A stretch of DNA of 64,000 nt from Candidatus Binatia bacterium. GTDB taxonomy: Bacteria; Desulfobacterota; Binatia; UBA1149; JAJCZL01. A program made the translations under genes and the position numbers. Under the pieces are notes generated by a model. That model was not told the origin of the DNA, searched no databases, and worked only from the letters and a program-made list of their open reading frames with translations. Each line of letters begins with the position of its first letter. Within the stretch, counting starts at the first letter, position 1. The stretch spans positions 1 to 64,000 of the forward strand of contig JANQEO010000278.1 of assembly GCA_028278325.1 (NCBI GenBank), in the 5' to 3' direction. This document shows, one piece after another, positions 12,951-24,665 of the stretch.

Positions 12951-13885
12951 CACCCGCTTATGAAGCATGCCTTCGGACCTGCTTCCAGTTCGAGCACTTC
13001 GACGGGGTCGAGGAGGTCACCGTTCAAGGTAAACGCCTGGGGCGTGGCGAACTCGATGCGGACGTGATTCGCCATGTTGTCGTATAGCGTATCGAGGTTG
13101 GCCGGGAATCCCCTGAAGAACCGCCAGAGCCTCGATATCAACTGCATGGGGGTGCTCGGCCCCGCCAAGACGTGAAAATATCCCGACTTGCGCGCGCTCA
13201 AGTAAAAGGGTGTGACCCCGAGGCCGATGTGAGCCACGCTGCTGGCCAAGAGCAGGGTGAAGCTGCGAAACGGCACACGCTCCCCGTCGCAGGTGATGTC
13301 GGCTTCGAAGGGCTTCACGATGCCGCTGATCAAAGAGGTACCGAAGATGTTGGAGAGAATCAGCATCCCCACGAGGCCGAAGGCTCTGGCCGGGCCGGGC
13401 TTGTTGCCGCTGTAGTAGAGCCTGAGGAAGTTCACGATCAGACCCGTACCCACGATGTAGCCGTAGGATCGGCCGTTGACCTTGATCAGATTTCTCTCCG
13501 TAACCTCATGGGTCTTGCCCTGCCGGTAGTCCTTGACCACATGGGCCAGCATCGATTCCGGCCGGCGCCGCCTGGCGCCTATGGTTCTCGAAAGATTGTT
13601 GATAGTGCCCCCGCGCAGCGGGAGCAGAAGCGGCAAGTCATGCTCACCCCAGATGCCTACTGCGGCGGATACCGCGTGATAGAAACTGCCGTCGCCGCCG
13701 CATACCGCCAGTATGTCGATGCGGCGCTCATGAAACTCGACGAGTGCCGCCTCGAGCTGTTCGAGGGTTTCGGTGGCCACCACGAACCCGTCTTGCCCGA
13801 CGATCGACGCAAAGACCGTCACGCGCTTGGGCTTGCGCCGGTTGCCGCTCGCGTGAGCGTTGACGATGACACCGATGCCGGCCAT
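12950..13885 (-). CDS. Diacylglycerol kinase catalytic-domain protein (YegS/DagK-like lipid kinase)
   Basis: 311 aa from the ATG at 13885, overlapping the rlmN stop as TGATG. The N-terminal nucleotide-binding domain holds VIVNAHASGNRR and the catalytic GGDGSFYHAV (GGDG[T/S]) motif; PLRGGTINNLSRTIG matches the family's substrate-binding loop. A C-terminal beta-sandwich follows. The family phosphorylates diacylglycerol, sphingoid or related lipids; which lipid is unknown here. The position between rlmN and mtnP gives no functional hint beyond co-expression. Confidence 0.82.
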   Translation of the reverse strand: MAGIGVIVNAHASGNRRKPKRVTVFASIVGQDGFVVATETLEQLEAALVEFHERRIDILAVCGGDGSFYHAVSAAVGIWGEHDLPLLLPLRGGTINNLSRTIGARRRRPESMLAHVVKDYRQGKTHEVTERNLIKVNGRSYGYIVGTGLIVNFLRLYYSGNKPGPARAFGLVGMLILSNIFGTSLISGIVKPFEADITCDGERVPFRSFTLLLASSVAHIGLGVTPFYLSARKSGYFHVLAGPSTPMQLISRLWRFFRGFPANLDTLYDNMANHVRIEFATPQAFTLNGDLLDPVEVLELEAGPKACFISG

Positions 13886-14907
13886 CAGTGGCCGGCCGCC
13901 GCGAGCTGTCCGCACGCGGCGTCGATGTCACGCCCGCGGCTTATGCGTATCGTAGTATGCACCCCGCGCGACAGGAGCCGGTTCCTGAACTCCTCTATAC
14001 GGTCCTGAGGGCTGGGTTCGTAAGAAGAACCGGGGAAGGCGTTGAACGGGATCAAGTTGAGCTTCACCGCCAACCCGGAGAAGAGCCGCACCAAGTCGTC
14101 GGCGTCGCGGTCACGGTCGTTTATCCCCGCCAGCATCACGTACTCGAAGGTGACACGCTTGCGCCGCGGAAGGTCGAGCCGCCGGCAGGCGGCCATCAAA
14201 CGGTCGAGCGGATACTTACGGTTGACGGGCATGAGCTTGTCGCGCAACTCGTCGCTGGCGGCGGTCAGAGATACGGCGATGTTGACGCTGCTCTCCTTGA
14301 CGAGCCGCTCGAGCTGAGGGACCAAGCCCACGGTGGAGACGGTTATGCGCCTGGGTGAAATACCCAATCCCCAGCGGGCCGTCATGATCTCGATCGCGCT
14401 CAGCAGACGGTCGTAGTTGGCCAGCGGCTCCCCCATCCCCATGAATACGTAGTTGGTGATCGGATGCCCTCCGGTCCGGGGACGTGCGAGCAACACCTGG
14501 GCGACGATCTCGAAAGGCTCCAAGTTGCGCAGCAGGCCCAGCTGCGCCGTGGCACAGAAATCACAACCCAGTGAGCAGCCGGCCTGAGACGAGATACAAA
14601 GGGTGAGTCGCTCGTCCCGGGGAATGAGCACACTCTCGACGACCTTGTCATCGTCGAGGCCAATCAAGAATTTGACGGTCCCGTCGGCGGAAACCGACTC
14701 GCGCACTATCGCCGGCGCCGAGGTCCCGAAATCCTCGCTGACGGCCTCACGTAGAGCCGCCGGCAGATTGTGCATGTCTTCGACAGCGGTCAGGTCGCGG
14801 TTATAGAGCCAGCCTGCCAGTTGCGATGCGCGGTATGACTCGAAACCGCGCGCGTCTATCCATTCCCGCAGGTCGTCGAGGAGCAGGGAGCGGATGTTGC
14901 GCGGCAC
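13885..14907 (-). CDS. rlmN: 23S rRNA (adenine2503-C2)/tRNA methyltransferase
   Basis: 340 aa radical SAM enzyme. The 4Fe-4S-binding cysteines are in SQAGCSLGCDFCATAQ (CxxxCxxC) near residue 115, the SAM-binding GMGEPLANY follows, and a C-terminal Cys is found in DIDAACGQL. It adds a methyl group to C2 of A2503 in 23S rRNA and, in many species, A37 of some tRNAs, tuning ribosome fidelity. GTG start at 14907. It follows ndk by seven bases and is coupled to the lipid kinase downstream. ndk-rlmN neighbourhood is common in bacteria. Confidence 0.95.
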   Translation of the reverse strand: MPRNIRSLLLDDLREWIDARGFESYRASQLAGWLYNRDLTAVEDMHNLPAALREAVSEDFGTSAPAIVRESVSADGTVKFLIGLDDDKVVESVLIPRDERLTLCISSQAGCSLGCDFCATAQLGLLRNLEPFEIVAQVLLARPRTGGHPITNYVFMGMGEPLANYDRLLSAIEIMTARWGLGISPRRITVSTVGLVPQLERLVKESSVNIAVSLTAASDELRDKLMPVNRKYPLDRLMAACRRLDLPRRKRVTFEYVMLAGINDRDRDADDLVRLFSGLAVKLNLIPFNAFPGSSYEPSPQDRIEEFRNRLLSRGVHTTIRISRGRDIDAACGQLAAAGH

Positions 14908-14914
14908 CGTGTCG

Positions 14915-15337
14915 CTAGCGTTGGTGCAACTCTAGGGCGTTGAAGAAGTACGAGATCTCGAACGCTGCCGTCTCCGGTGCATCGGAGCCGTGCGCGGCGT
15001 TCCGCTCGATGTTGGTGCCGATGCGGCGCCGCACGGTGCCTTCTTCGGCCTCATCAGGATTGGTCGCACCGAGGATCTCACGGTACTTCGCGATCGCGTC
15101 CTCGCCTTCGAGGACCGACACGACGACGGGTCCCTCCGACATGAAGTCGGTAAGATCGTTGAAGAAAGGCCGATCGGAATGGACCGCGTAAAAGCCCTCC
15201 GCCTGCTTCTTGCTCATGTGCAGCATCTTTGTCGCGATGACCTTGAGGCCGCCTGCCTCGATGGCAGCCAGGACATCACCGATCGCATTCTTGGCAACCG
15301 CGTCAGGCTTTACGATGGAAAGGGTCCTCTGAATCAT
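14915..15337 (-). CDS. ndk: Nucleoside diphosphate kinase
   Basis: 140 aa, normal for the family. It starts [17 protein letters not shown] and carries the phosphorylated His in [12 protein letters not shown] near residue 116. It equilibrates nucleoside di- and triphosphates using ATP. It lies just downstream of sucD; succinyl-CoA synthetase yields ATP or GTP and Ndk interconverts them, so the pairing with sucCD makes metabolic sense. ATG at 15337 with an AAGGAG site upstream. The gap to sucD is 43 bases. Confidence 0.97.
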   Translation of the reverse strand: MIQRTLSIVKPDAVAKNAIGDVLAAIEAGGLKVIATKMLHMSKKQAEGFYAVHSDRPFFNDLTDFMSEGPVVVSVLEGEDAIAKYREILGATNPDEAEEGTVRRRIGTNIERNAAHGSDAPETAAFEISYFFNALELHQR

Positions 15338-15380
15338 TTCGAATGTTTCTCCTTAGATATGGGGAGGCGTGTCGAGCGCC

Positions 15381-16250
15381 CTACTTCGACATGGCCTGGG
15401 CAAGGCTCGTACCCATGTCTGCCGGACTCGCCGCCACGACTATTCCGGCAGCCTCGAGCGCAGCCACCTTGTCGGCCGCCGTGCCCTTTCCACCCGAGAT
15501 GATCGCACCCGCGTGTCCCATTCGCTTGCCGGGAGGCGCCGTCTTGCCCGCGATGAACGCAGCGACCGGCTTGGTCATGTTGTCCGCCACCCACGCCGCA
15601 GCTTCTTCTTCGGCGGAACCCCCGATCTCACCGATCATGATCACCGCGTCGGTGTCCGGATCTTCGTTGAACATCCTCATGGCATCGAGGTGAGTGGTCC
15701 CGACGATGGGATCGCCACCGATACCGATGCAGGTCGACTGGCCTATGCCCATCTGAGTGAGTTGATGTACGGCTTCATAGGTCAACGTGCCGCTCCTGGA
15801 GACCACGCCCACCCGACCGGGCTTGTGGATGTAACCCGGCATGATACCGACCTTTGCCTGCCCCGGAGTTATCACGCCGGGACAGTTCGGGCCGATGAGC
15901 GTGGCTGAGCTCGATTCGAGCGCCCGCTTGACCAGGACCATGTCGGAGACCGGAATTCCTTCGGTGATACATACGATCAGCTCGATTCCGGCTTCGATGG
16001 CTTCGAGGATCGCATCGGCGGCCCCGGGTGGAGGAACGTAGATGACGGAGACGTTCGCGCCTGTGGCATCGACGGAAGCCTCGACGGTATCGAATATAGG
16101 CACCCCCTCGAAGTCGCTGCCTCCCTTGCCGGGCCTGACGCCTGCGACCATCTGGGTGCCGTAGTCTCGACATCCTTTGAGATGAAACTTGCCGGTTGCG
16201 CCCAAGCCTTGAGTAACAACCTTGCTGTCAGCGTTGAGTAGAATGCTCAT
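15381..16250 (-). CDS. sucD: Succinyl-CoA synthetase alpha subunit
   Basis: 289 aa from the ATG at 16250 ([23 protein letters not shown]); the much longer open frame upstream is Arg/Gly-rich shadow sequence inside sucC. The CoA-binding Rossmann domain is followed by the ligase domain; the phosphorylated active-site His is in [15 protein letters not shown] near residue 246. With SucC it converts succinyl-CoA, ADP and phosphate to succinate, CoA and ATP. Two bases separate it from the sucC stop. Part of icd-mdh-sucC-sucD. Confidence 0.97.
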   Translation of the reverse strand: MSILLNADSKVVTQGLGATGKFHLKGCRDYGTQMVAGVRPGKGGSDFEGVPIFDTVEASVDATGANVSVIYVPPPGAADAILEAIEAGIELIVCITEGIPVSDMVLVKRALESSSATLIGPNCPGVITPGQAKVGIMPGYIHKPGRVGVVSRSGTLTYEAVHQLTQMGIGQSTCIGIGGDPIVGTTHLDAMRMFNEDPDTDAVIMIGEIGGSAEEEAAAWVADNMTKPVAAFIAGKTAPPGKRMGHAGAIISGGKGTAADKVAALEAAGIVVAASPADMGTSLAQAMSK

Positions 16251-16252
16251 CG

Positions 16253-17500
16253 TTATCGTGCTGCGGCCTCGACCGCTTTGGCGGCGCCATCGCTCATATC
16301 GGCAGCCGTGATCACGTCGATGCCGGACTCGGCGAGTATCCGCCGGCCCTCCTCGACGTTGGTGCCCTCGAGACGGACGATGAGCGGAACCTGGAGATCG
16401 ACCTGCCCGGCCGCCTCGACCACGCCCGTGGCGAGCACGTCGCACTGCATGATGCCCCCGAAGATGTTGATGAAAACCGCTTTTACATTCTCGTCGGCGA
16501 GAATGATCTTGAAAGCGGCGGCCACTTTCTCGGCATTCGCCCCGCCGCCGACGTCGAGAAAGTTGGCGGGCTCCCCGCCGTGATGGTGGATTATGTCCAT
16601 GGTCGCCATGGCCAGACCCGCACCGTTGACCATGCAGCCAATGTCACCGTCCAGAGCGATGTAGCTGAGGTTGAACTCCGCGGCCTGCTGCTCGCGAGGG
16701 TCCTCCTCGTCGGGGTCGCGCAGTTCTCGCACGGCAGCCTGACGGTACAGCGCATTGTCATCGAAAGAGATCTTCGCATCGAGCGCCAGCAGATTGCCCT
16801 CGCCGGTCACGACCAGCGGGTTAATCTCGACGAGGGACGCGTCGAGTTCCACATACGCGCGGCAGATGCTCTTGAGGAAAGCCACGGCTTGAGCAAGGTT
16901 CTCGGACGGAAGTCCCAGGGCGAACGCGAGGTTGCGTGCCTGGTAGTCATGAAGGCCGACACTGGGATCGATCTGGGTCTTGAAGATCTTCTCAGGCGTT
17001 TCCTCGGCGACCTTCTCGATATCCATGCCGCCTTCGGTGCTGGCCAACACCGTTACCCGGCCGGATCCGCGATCGAGCAATACACTGAGGTAGAGTTCCC
17101 TCGCGATGTCGCAACCTTCCTCGATCAGCACCCTGCCCACGCGGCGTCCCGACGGACCCGTCTGCCGCGTTACCAGCAGACTGCCGAGCATCGAGTCGGC
17201 CGCTTTGCCGGCATCCTCGACCGACTTGACCAGCTGCACTCCACGCGGTTTGTCATGGGAGGGCAGGCCTTCCTTGGCCAAGTTTGCATGAAAGACATCG
17301 GCCGCTTCGTCTTCGTTCGAGACGATGGCTCCGGCGCCTCTGCCGCCCGCATGGATCTGGCATTTGACCACGACGACGTCCGAGCCCAGTTTGCCGGCCT
17401 CGGTAACGGCGTCGGATGCATTGGTGACCATCGCGCCCTTCGGCACGTCCACGCCGAAGCCGGCCAGCAGTTTCTTGGCCTGGTATTCGTGAGCGTTCAC
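16253..17500 (-). CDS. sucC: Succinyl-CoA synthetase beta subunit
   Basis: 415 aa, slightly longer than the 388 aa E. coli protein. N-terminal ATP-grasp domain starting [17 protein letters not shown], with the nucleotide-binding region, then the hallmark [16 protein letters not shown] and [14 protein letters not shown], and a C-terminal CoA-ligase domain ([30 protein letters not shown]). GTG start at 17500. It forms the complex with SucD and determines nucleotide (ATP or GTP) preference, which I cannot decide by eye. It lies 25 bases after mdh. Confidence 0.97.
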   Translation of the reverse strand: MNAHEYQAKKLLAGFGVDVPKGAMVTNASDAVTEAGKLGSDVVVVKCQIHAGGRGAGAIVSNEDEAADVFHANLAKEGLPSHDKPRGVQLVKSVEDAGKAADSMLGSLLVTRQTGPSGRRVGRVLIEEGCDIARELYLSVLLDRGSGRVTVLASTEGGMDIEKVAEETPEKIFKTQIDPSVGLHDYQARNLAFALGLPSENLAQAVAFLKSICRAYVELDASLVEINPLVVTGEGNLLALDAKISFDDNALYRQAAVRELRDPDEEDPREQQAAEFNLSYIALDGDIGCMVNGAGLAMATMDIIHHHGGEPANFLDVGGGANAEKVAAAFKIILADENVKAVFINIFGGIMQCDVLATGVVEAAGQVDLQVPLIVRLEGTNVEEGRRILAESGIDVITAADMSDGAAKAVEAAAR

Positions 17501-17525
17501 TGTCGACTTCCGCCGTCTAGCGCCA

Positions 17526-19748
<2,223 letters not shown>

Positions 19749-19839
19749 CCTGTCCTCCTAGTGGCCGGCAAAAGACGAACTCGTGCGGGTGTCGGATCGA
19801 GCGAGTGCCCTGACTGCAGTTCGGTGCCGCAGGTACAGT

Positions 19840-19868
19840 CAGCTACCCAAGGCTCTCCGCATAGTCAA
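19840..19868 (-). promoter_or_regulatory. Candidate promoter for the icd operon
   Basis: On the minus strand TTGACT (five of six to -35) is followed after 17 bases by TAGCTG (a weak -10). It lies in the 130-base gap between the EF-G-like gene and icd. A CTGACTG/CAGTCAG inverted repeat with a 19-base loop lies just downstream and could be an operator or leader hairpin. Tentative. Confidence 0.3.
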
Positions 19869-19878
19869 AGCGGAAACG

Positions 19879-21954
19879 TCAGTCTTCCTTGGCCTGCGCG
19901 GTCTCCTGAGCGACCTTCGCGGCCAGGTGATCCGGCAGGGGGTCGTAGTGGGAGAACGACATCTCGAAGGAGCCCCGCCCGCTCGTCATGCTCGTCAGGT
20001 CCGGCGCGTAGCGAAGCACTTCCGACATCGGGACCTTGGCTTTGATGACCTCGCTATGGCCCCTCTGCTCCATACCCTCGACCTTGCCGCGCCTGGAATT
20101 GAGATCTCCCATGACGTCACCCATGCACTCATCGGGTGAGGTCACTTCCAGATTGACGTAAGGCTCGAGCAGGATGGGGCTGGCGGATTCCAAGGCGTCC
20201 TTGAAAGCCATCGAGCCCGCCACCTTGAACGCCATCTCGGAAGAGTCGACGTCGTGATACTGGCCATCGACCAGAGTCACCTTGACGTCCACTACCGGGT
20301 AGCCGGCCACCAAGCCTTTTTTCATCGCCTCGACGATGCCTTTCTCTACGGCCGGAATGAAACCTCTCGGAATCGCACCGCCGACGATCTTGTTGACGAA
20401 CTCGAAACCCACTCCACGTGGCTGCGGCTCGACCTCGATTCTGCAATCGGCGAACTGCCCATGGCCGCCCGTCTGCTTCTTCAGCCGCCCGTGGGCCTTC
20501 GTAGCCTTTCTTATGGTCTCCCGGTACGGGACCTTCGGGGCCTTGAGCACCACCTCGACCCCGTACTTGCGCTGCAGGCGCTCGCAGGCGACCTCCACGT
20601 GCAATTGACCTGCACCCGATAACAGGATCTCACCAGTGTCCTCGTCACGCTCCACGCTCAAGGCCGGGTCTTCTTCGACCAGTCTGGCCAGACCCTGCAT
20701 CGCCTTGTCCTCTTCGCCGCGCTTCTTGGCTTCAAGGGCGAAAGAGATGACCGGGTTGACGGCTTCGGCCGGCGCGACCGTGACCTGGCGTGAGGAGTCG
20801 GCGAGAGTATTGCCGCGGTGCGTGCCCTTGAGCTTTGCTACGGCGACCAGCTGCCCGACAACGGCCGAGTCGCTCTTGGTAGTCTTGGCCCCCTGCAGCG
20901 TCAGCAAGGCTCCGATTCTCTCCTTCGCGCCGTTGGTCACATTGATGACCTGACTGTCGGCTGAAGCCGTCCCGGACATCACCCGAAAAATCGATAGCTG
21001 CCCCGCGTGGGGATCGATCAGTGTCTTGACCACCAAGCCGGCAAAGGGTGCGCCGGCGTCCGGCTCGAGTTCCAAGTCGTTGCCGTCCGAATCGGTCGCT
21101 TTGGCCGCCCCTGCTTCGCAGGGCGCTGGGAGCAGCTCCACGATGGCGTCGAGGAGCTCGCGGAATCCGACATTGCGAGCCGCTGAGCCGCACAGCACAG
21201 GCATCACGCCCCGGGTGCGAACTCCCTCCTTCAGACCGGCCCGGATCTCCTGGTCGCTCAGCTCGCCGGCGTCGAGGTACTTCTCGAGAAGCTCGTCGTT
21301 ACCCTCGGCGGCGTTCTCGGTCAGTTCCGACTTGAGCGCGGCAACCGTGTCGGCAAGGTCCGCGGGAACGTCTCCGCTCTCGAACTTTCCGGACTCGTCG
21401 GAGTAAGCATGAGCCTTTCCGGAAACCAGATCGACCAAGCCCGACATCGACGCGCCCTCACCTATCGGTTGCTGGATGAGTGCCGGCTTGCCTCCCAGCT
21501 GTTCTTTTACCGCCGAGAGGATGGTGTCAAGGGAGGCCTCGTCACGATCCATCCTGTTGACGAAGATCAAAACCGGCAGGCCCGCTTCCTCGGCCCAGCT
21601 CCACACCTTGCCCGACTCCGCGCGCAGAGGTGAGGTCGGATCGACGACAAAGACGACGCCTGCGACACCGCTCAGGGACGACTTCGTGTCGAGCACAAAG
21701 TTACCCTGACCCGGCGTGTCGACGACCGTCACATCATGCTTTGCCCAGGGAAATGAAAAAATGGAGGTCGTGATGGAGCAGCGCCGCCGCATCTCCTCGG
21801 CTTCAGTGTCGAACAACGACGTCTCGTCGTCGACACGGCCCAGCCGATTGTTGGCTCCGGCAGCAAAGGCAAGAGCGTCAGCCACGGACGTCTTACCAAC
21901 CCCGCCTTGTCCGATGATCGCGACGGTTCTGACTGAAGTAGGTTCTACGGCCAC
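19879..21954 (-). CDS. Divergent elongation factor G-like GTPase
   Basis: 691 aa with the full EF-G domain order (GTPase, domains II to V; C-terminal LRYAPDLTSMTSGRGSFEMSFSHY). The GTPase motifs are non-canonical: P-loop GQGGVGKT (residues 15-22) rather than GHVDHGKT, G2 RRCSITTS instead of ERGITI, G3 DTPGQGNF with Gln83 where the catalytic His normally stands, and G4 NRMD. It is therefore a paralogue of the FusA2 or EF-G-like group rather than the housekeeping EF-G. GTG start at 21954 with AGGAGG five bases upstream. It follows coaX by 43 bases. Its role, possibly ribosome rescue or recycling, is unproven. Confidence 0.88.
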   Translation of the reverse strand: MAVEPTSVRTVAIIGQGGVGKTSVADALAFAAGANNRLGRVDDETSLFDTEAEEMRRRCSITTSIFSFPWAKHDVTVVDTPGQGNFVLDTKSSLSGVAGVVFVVDPTSPLRAESGKVWSWAEEAGLPVLIFVNRMDRDEASLDTILSAVKEQLGGKPALIQQPIGEGASMSGLVDLVSGKAHAYSDESGKFESGDVPADLADTVAALKSELTENAAEGNDELLEKYLDAGELSDQEIRAGLKEGVRTRGVMPVLCGSAARNVGFRELLDAIVELLPAPCEAGAAKATDSDGNDLELEPDAGAPFAGLVVKTLIDPHAGQLSIFRVMSGTASADSQVINVTNGAKERIGALLTLQGAKTTKSDSAVVGQLVAVAKLKGTHRGNTLADSSRQVTVAPAEAVNPVISFALEAKKRGEEDKAMQGLARLVEEDPALSVERDEDTGEILLSGAGQLHVEVACERLQRKYGVEVVLKAPKVPYRETIRKATKAHGRLKKQTGGHGQFADCRIEVEPQPRGVGFEFVNKIVGGAIPRGFIPAVEKGIVEAMKKGLVAGYPVVDVKVTLVDGQYHDVDSSEMAFKVAGSMAFKDALESASPILLEPYVNLEVTSPDECMGDVMGDLNSRRGKVEGMEQRGHSEVIKAKVPMSEVLRYAPDLTSMTSGRGSFEMSFSHYDPLPDHLAAKVAQETAQAKED

Positions 21955-21997
21955 TCGCTCCTCCTGGTCGGTACCGGCGGGATGCCGGCTGCCTGCT

Positions 21998-22795
21998 CTA
22001 ATTTCGCTCGTGCACGATGCGAAGCCCGTCGAGGGTCAGGAACTCGTCGACTTCGCGGATCGTGCTGGATTCCGCTGCCATTAAAGGCGCGATACCTCCT
22101 GTTGCAACCACATACGGGTCGACCGCTTCCTCGTCGCTGATCTGACCGACGAGCGCGTCCACCATGCCCACATACCCGAACAGGGCCCCCGCCTGGATCG
22201 CGTTGACGGTATTGCGCCCGACAACGCGCGGAGGCCGCTGGATCTCTACGCGGGGAAGCTTGGCCGTTCGGGTGTACAAAGCGTCGAGAGAGATCATCAC
22301 CCCCGGCACGATTATGCCGCCGACGTACTCGCCTTTGGCACTGACGAAGTCCAAGGTCGTGGCGGTCCCGAAATCCACCACTATGGATGCGGCCTTGGAC
22401 CGTTCGAACGCAGCAACCGCATTCACTATGCGGTCGGCGCCTATCTCACGGGGGTTGTCGTACAAAATCGGCATCCCCGTCTTGATTCCCGGACCGACGA
22501 TCAGCGGCTCTATCTTGAAATAATTGCGGCACAGCTCCTGCACCACCCCCGTCATCGGCGGGACGACGCACGATACCGCTATGGCTCCTATCTGGTCGAT
22601 CGTCGCAGTAGGTACATCGGCCGCATGATAGAGATTCCACATGAGCATCCCGTACTCGTCGGCGGTACGCTCGGGCTCGGTCAACACCCTCCAGTGGCGA
22701 ACTATCTCACGACCGTCGAACAAGCCGATCACCGTGTGCGTGTTGCCCACGTCGATCGCCATCAACAAACCGTCGGATTTCCCTGCCTCGCTCAC
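21998..22795 (-). CDS. coaX: Type III pantothenate kinase
   Basis: 265 aa of the ASKHA fold. The phosphate-1 motif LMAIDVGNTHTVIGLFDG lies near residue 12, the family-specific PREIGADRIVNAVAAF near residue 115, and VDFGTATTLDFV near residue 138. It performs the first step of CoA synthesis and, unlike CoaA, is insensitive to CoA feedback. The GTG start overlaps the birA stop as TAGTG. birA-coaX adjacency is widespread. It lies in the valS-nadC-birA-coaX coenzyme cluster. Confidence 0.96.
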   Translation of the reverse strand: MSEAGKSDGLLMAIDVGNTHTVIGLFDGREIVRHWRVLTEPERTADEYGMLMWNLYHAADVPTATIDQIGAIAVSCVVPPMTGVVQELCRNYFKIEPLIVGPGIKTGMPILYDNPREIGADRIVNAVAAFERSKAASIVVDFGTATTLDFVSAKGEYVGGIIVPGVMISLDALYTRTAKLPRVEIQRPPRVVGRNTVNAIQAGALFGYVGMVDALVGQISDEEAVDPYVVATGGIAPLMAAESSTIREVDEFLTLDGLRIVHERN

Positions 22796-23778
22796 TATTC
22801 GTAGCCTCCCAATACAGTCACATCACCAGCGATGACGCGTTCCTGCCTGCCCTGGCCATCCTCGACAAGCAAGCTGCCGTCGTGACCTATCCCTCGACAG
22901 ACCCCTTCCACACGCCGACCGGCTCCATCGATCGCGACCTTTCGTCCGGCCATGTCCGAACGCTGCTCCCATTCGCTACGAACGGCTGCAAACCCCTCGG
23001 CTTCGAATGCTTCATACACTCGTTCGAGCTCGGCCAGCAGCTCGGAAAGAAAAGCGGCGCGGCTCAGGCGGCTGCCCGTCTCAATCAGAAAGGATGTAGC
23101 GCGGGGCCTGAGTTCCTCGGGGAAGTCGGACTCACGGCTGTTGATGTTGACTCCGATACCTACCACTACGAAGGACACTCGGTCGGTCTCGGCATCGATC
23201 TCCGTCAGCACTCCACAGACCTTGCGTTTGCCCACCACGACGTCGTTGGGCCACTTTATACGAGCTGCCAAGCCCCGCTGCTCGAGGGCCGAGCTCACGG
23301 CCACACCGGCGATCAGAGACAGCTGTGGTGCTTCGGCCGGGGTGAGCCTAGGCCGTAGCAGCGCCGACATATATAGGTTGATGCCCTGCTCCGACTCCCA
23401 GGTTCGGCCCAGTCTCCCTCTTCCCGAGGTCTGGCGGTCGGCGACCACCACGGTCCCGTGGCGTGCGCCTTCACGACCGAGAACGGCAGCATCAGTGTTG
23501 GTCGAGCCGGTGACGTCGGCGTACACGAGGCTGTGCCCCAGCCACTTCGTGGTCAGCCTTGCCGAGATGCTTTCACGACCAAGGAGGTCCGGCTCCGAGA
23601 CCAGCCTGTATCCGTGAGCGTGCCTGGATTCGATATCGTACCCGGCCTGCTTCAGCGCCCGGATGTGCTTCCAAACAGCTGCACGAGAAAGCCCGAGGTC
23701 CTTGGCGAGCGCCTCACCGGAAACCGGCCGATCCGCTGCCGAAAGCGCCGCTGCTATGCGTTGACGCGTCTCGCTCAC
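22795..23778 (-). CDS. birA: Biotin-protein ligase / biotin operon repressor
   Basis: 327 aa, bifunctional class. Residues 1-65 form a winged helix-turn-helix (LAKDLGLSRAAVWKHIRALKQAGYDIE), so it can repress DNA as well as ligate. The catalytic domain holds the biotinyl-AMP loop TSGRGRLGRTWES near residue 115 and KWPNDVVVGKRKVCG. A C-terminal SH3-like domain follows. It attaches biotin to acetyl-CoA carboxylase BCCP. GTG start overlaps the nadC stop as GTGA. No biotin synthesis gene is visible here. Confidence 0.95.
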   Translation of the reverse strand: MSETRQRIAAALSAADRPVSGEALAKDLGLSRAAVWKHIRALKQAGYDIESRHAHGYRLVSEPDLLGRESISARLTTKWLGHSLVYADVTGSTNTDAAVLGREGARHGTVVVADRQTSGRGRLGRTWESEQGINLYMSALLRPRLTPAEAPQLSLIAGVAVSSALEQRGLAARIKWPNDVVVGKRKVCGVLTEIDAETDRVSFVVVGIGVNINSRESDFPEELRPRATSFLIETGSRLSRAAFLSELLAELERVYEAFEAEGFAAVRSEWEQRSDMAGRKVAIDGAGRRVEGVCRGIGHDGSLLVEDGQGRQERVIAGDVTVLGGYE

Positions 23779-24665
23779 TTCGCCAAAGCCAGATCGAGCC
23801 CGATGTCGGCCGACGGCGCCGAGTGCGTCAACCGGCCGATGGAAATGTCGTCAGCGCCGGCACGAGCGTATTCCTCGAGGGTTTCCATCGTAACGCCGCC
23901 GGAGATCTCCGTACGTGCCCGCCCGTCTACGAGCTCGACCGCTCTACGAACCTGATCGGGGCTCATGTTGTCGAGCAGGATGGCGTCGACGTCCTCGGCG
24001 AGCGCTTCCTCGATCTGTTCCGAAGTATCGCACTCGACTTCGATCTTGACCCCACTGAGCACCGAGGACCTTGCTGTGAAGATCGCCTTGGCCACACCGC
24101 CCGCGGCGACGATGTGGTTGTCTTTGATGAGGACGGCGTCGAATAAGCCCATACGATGATTGGTACCTCCGCCGCACCTCACCGCGAACTTCTCGAGAAG
24201 ACGGTGGCCGGGCGTCGTCTTGCGCGTATCGAGTATGCGAGTGGCCGATCCGCATGCAGCAACCACGGACACATACTCAGATGTCAGGGTGGCGACCCCC
24301 GACATGCGTCCGAGAAAGTTGAGGAAAGTTCTTTCGATGATGAGGAGCGCTCTGGCCGTCCCCTGCACCCGACAGAGCACCGTGCCGGGCCCTACCCGGC
24401 TTCCTTCGTCCAGGGCCTCGACCAGCCGCAGGGACTCTGCTTCTTCGTCCGGATTGGCCCGCTGCCGCAGAGACTCTACAAGCGGCTCGAATATGCCGAG
24501 TCCGCTTATGGTCAGTTCCTGCTTGGCCACCACGCTGCCCTCGGCGGCCAGGCCCGTAGGCACGACACTCAGAGTGGTAAGGTCGCCGCTACCGACGTCC
24601 TCCTCCAGGCTGAGCGACAGCAGCGATCTCACGCTCGGATCGTCAGCAGGAAACTGCAGCTTCAG
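23775..24665 (-). CDS. nadC: Nicotinate-nucleotide pyrophosphorylase (QPRTase)
   Basis: 296 aa if started at CTG 24665. It makes nicotinate mononucleotide from quinolinate and PRPP. Family motifs: SLEEDVGSGDLTT near the N-terminus, DTRKTTPGHRLLEKFAVRCGGGTNHRMGL, IKDNH, and the C-terminal EISGGVTMETLEEYARAGADDISIGRLTHS. No ATG fits: the open frame upstream is shadow sequence inside valS. CTG at 24665 has a perfect AGGAGG six bases upstream and overlaps the valS stop as CTGA, like many other junctions here. A GTG at 24632 is the alternative (285 aa) but has no ribosome site. Confidence 0.93.
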   Translation of the reverse strand: MKLQFPADDPSVRSLLSLSLEEDVGSGDLTTLSVVPTGLAAEGSVVAKQELTISGLGIFEPLVESLRQRANPDEEAESLRLVEALDEGSRVGPGTVLCRVQGTARALLIIERTFLNFLGRMSGVATLTSEYVSVVAACGSATRILDTRKTTPGHRLLEKFAVRCGGGTNHRMGLFDAVLIKDNHIVAAGGVAKAIFTARSSVLSGVKIEVECDTSEQIEEALAEDVDAILLDNMSPDQVRRAVELVDGRARTEISGGVTMETLEEYARAGADDISIGRLTHSAPSADIGLDLALAK

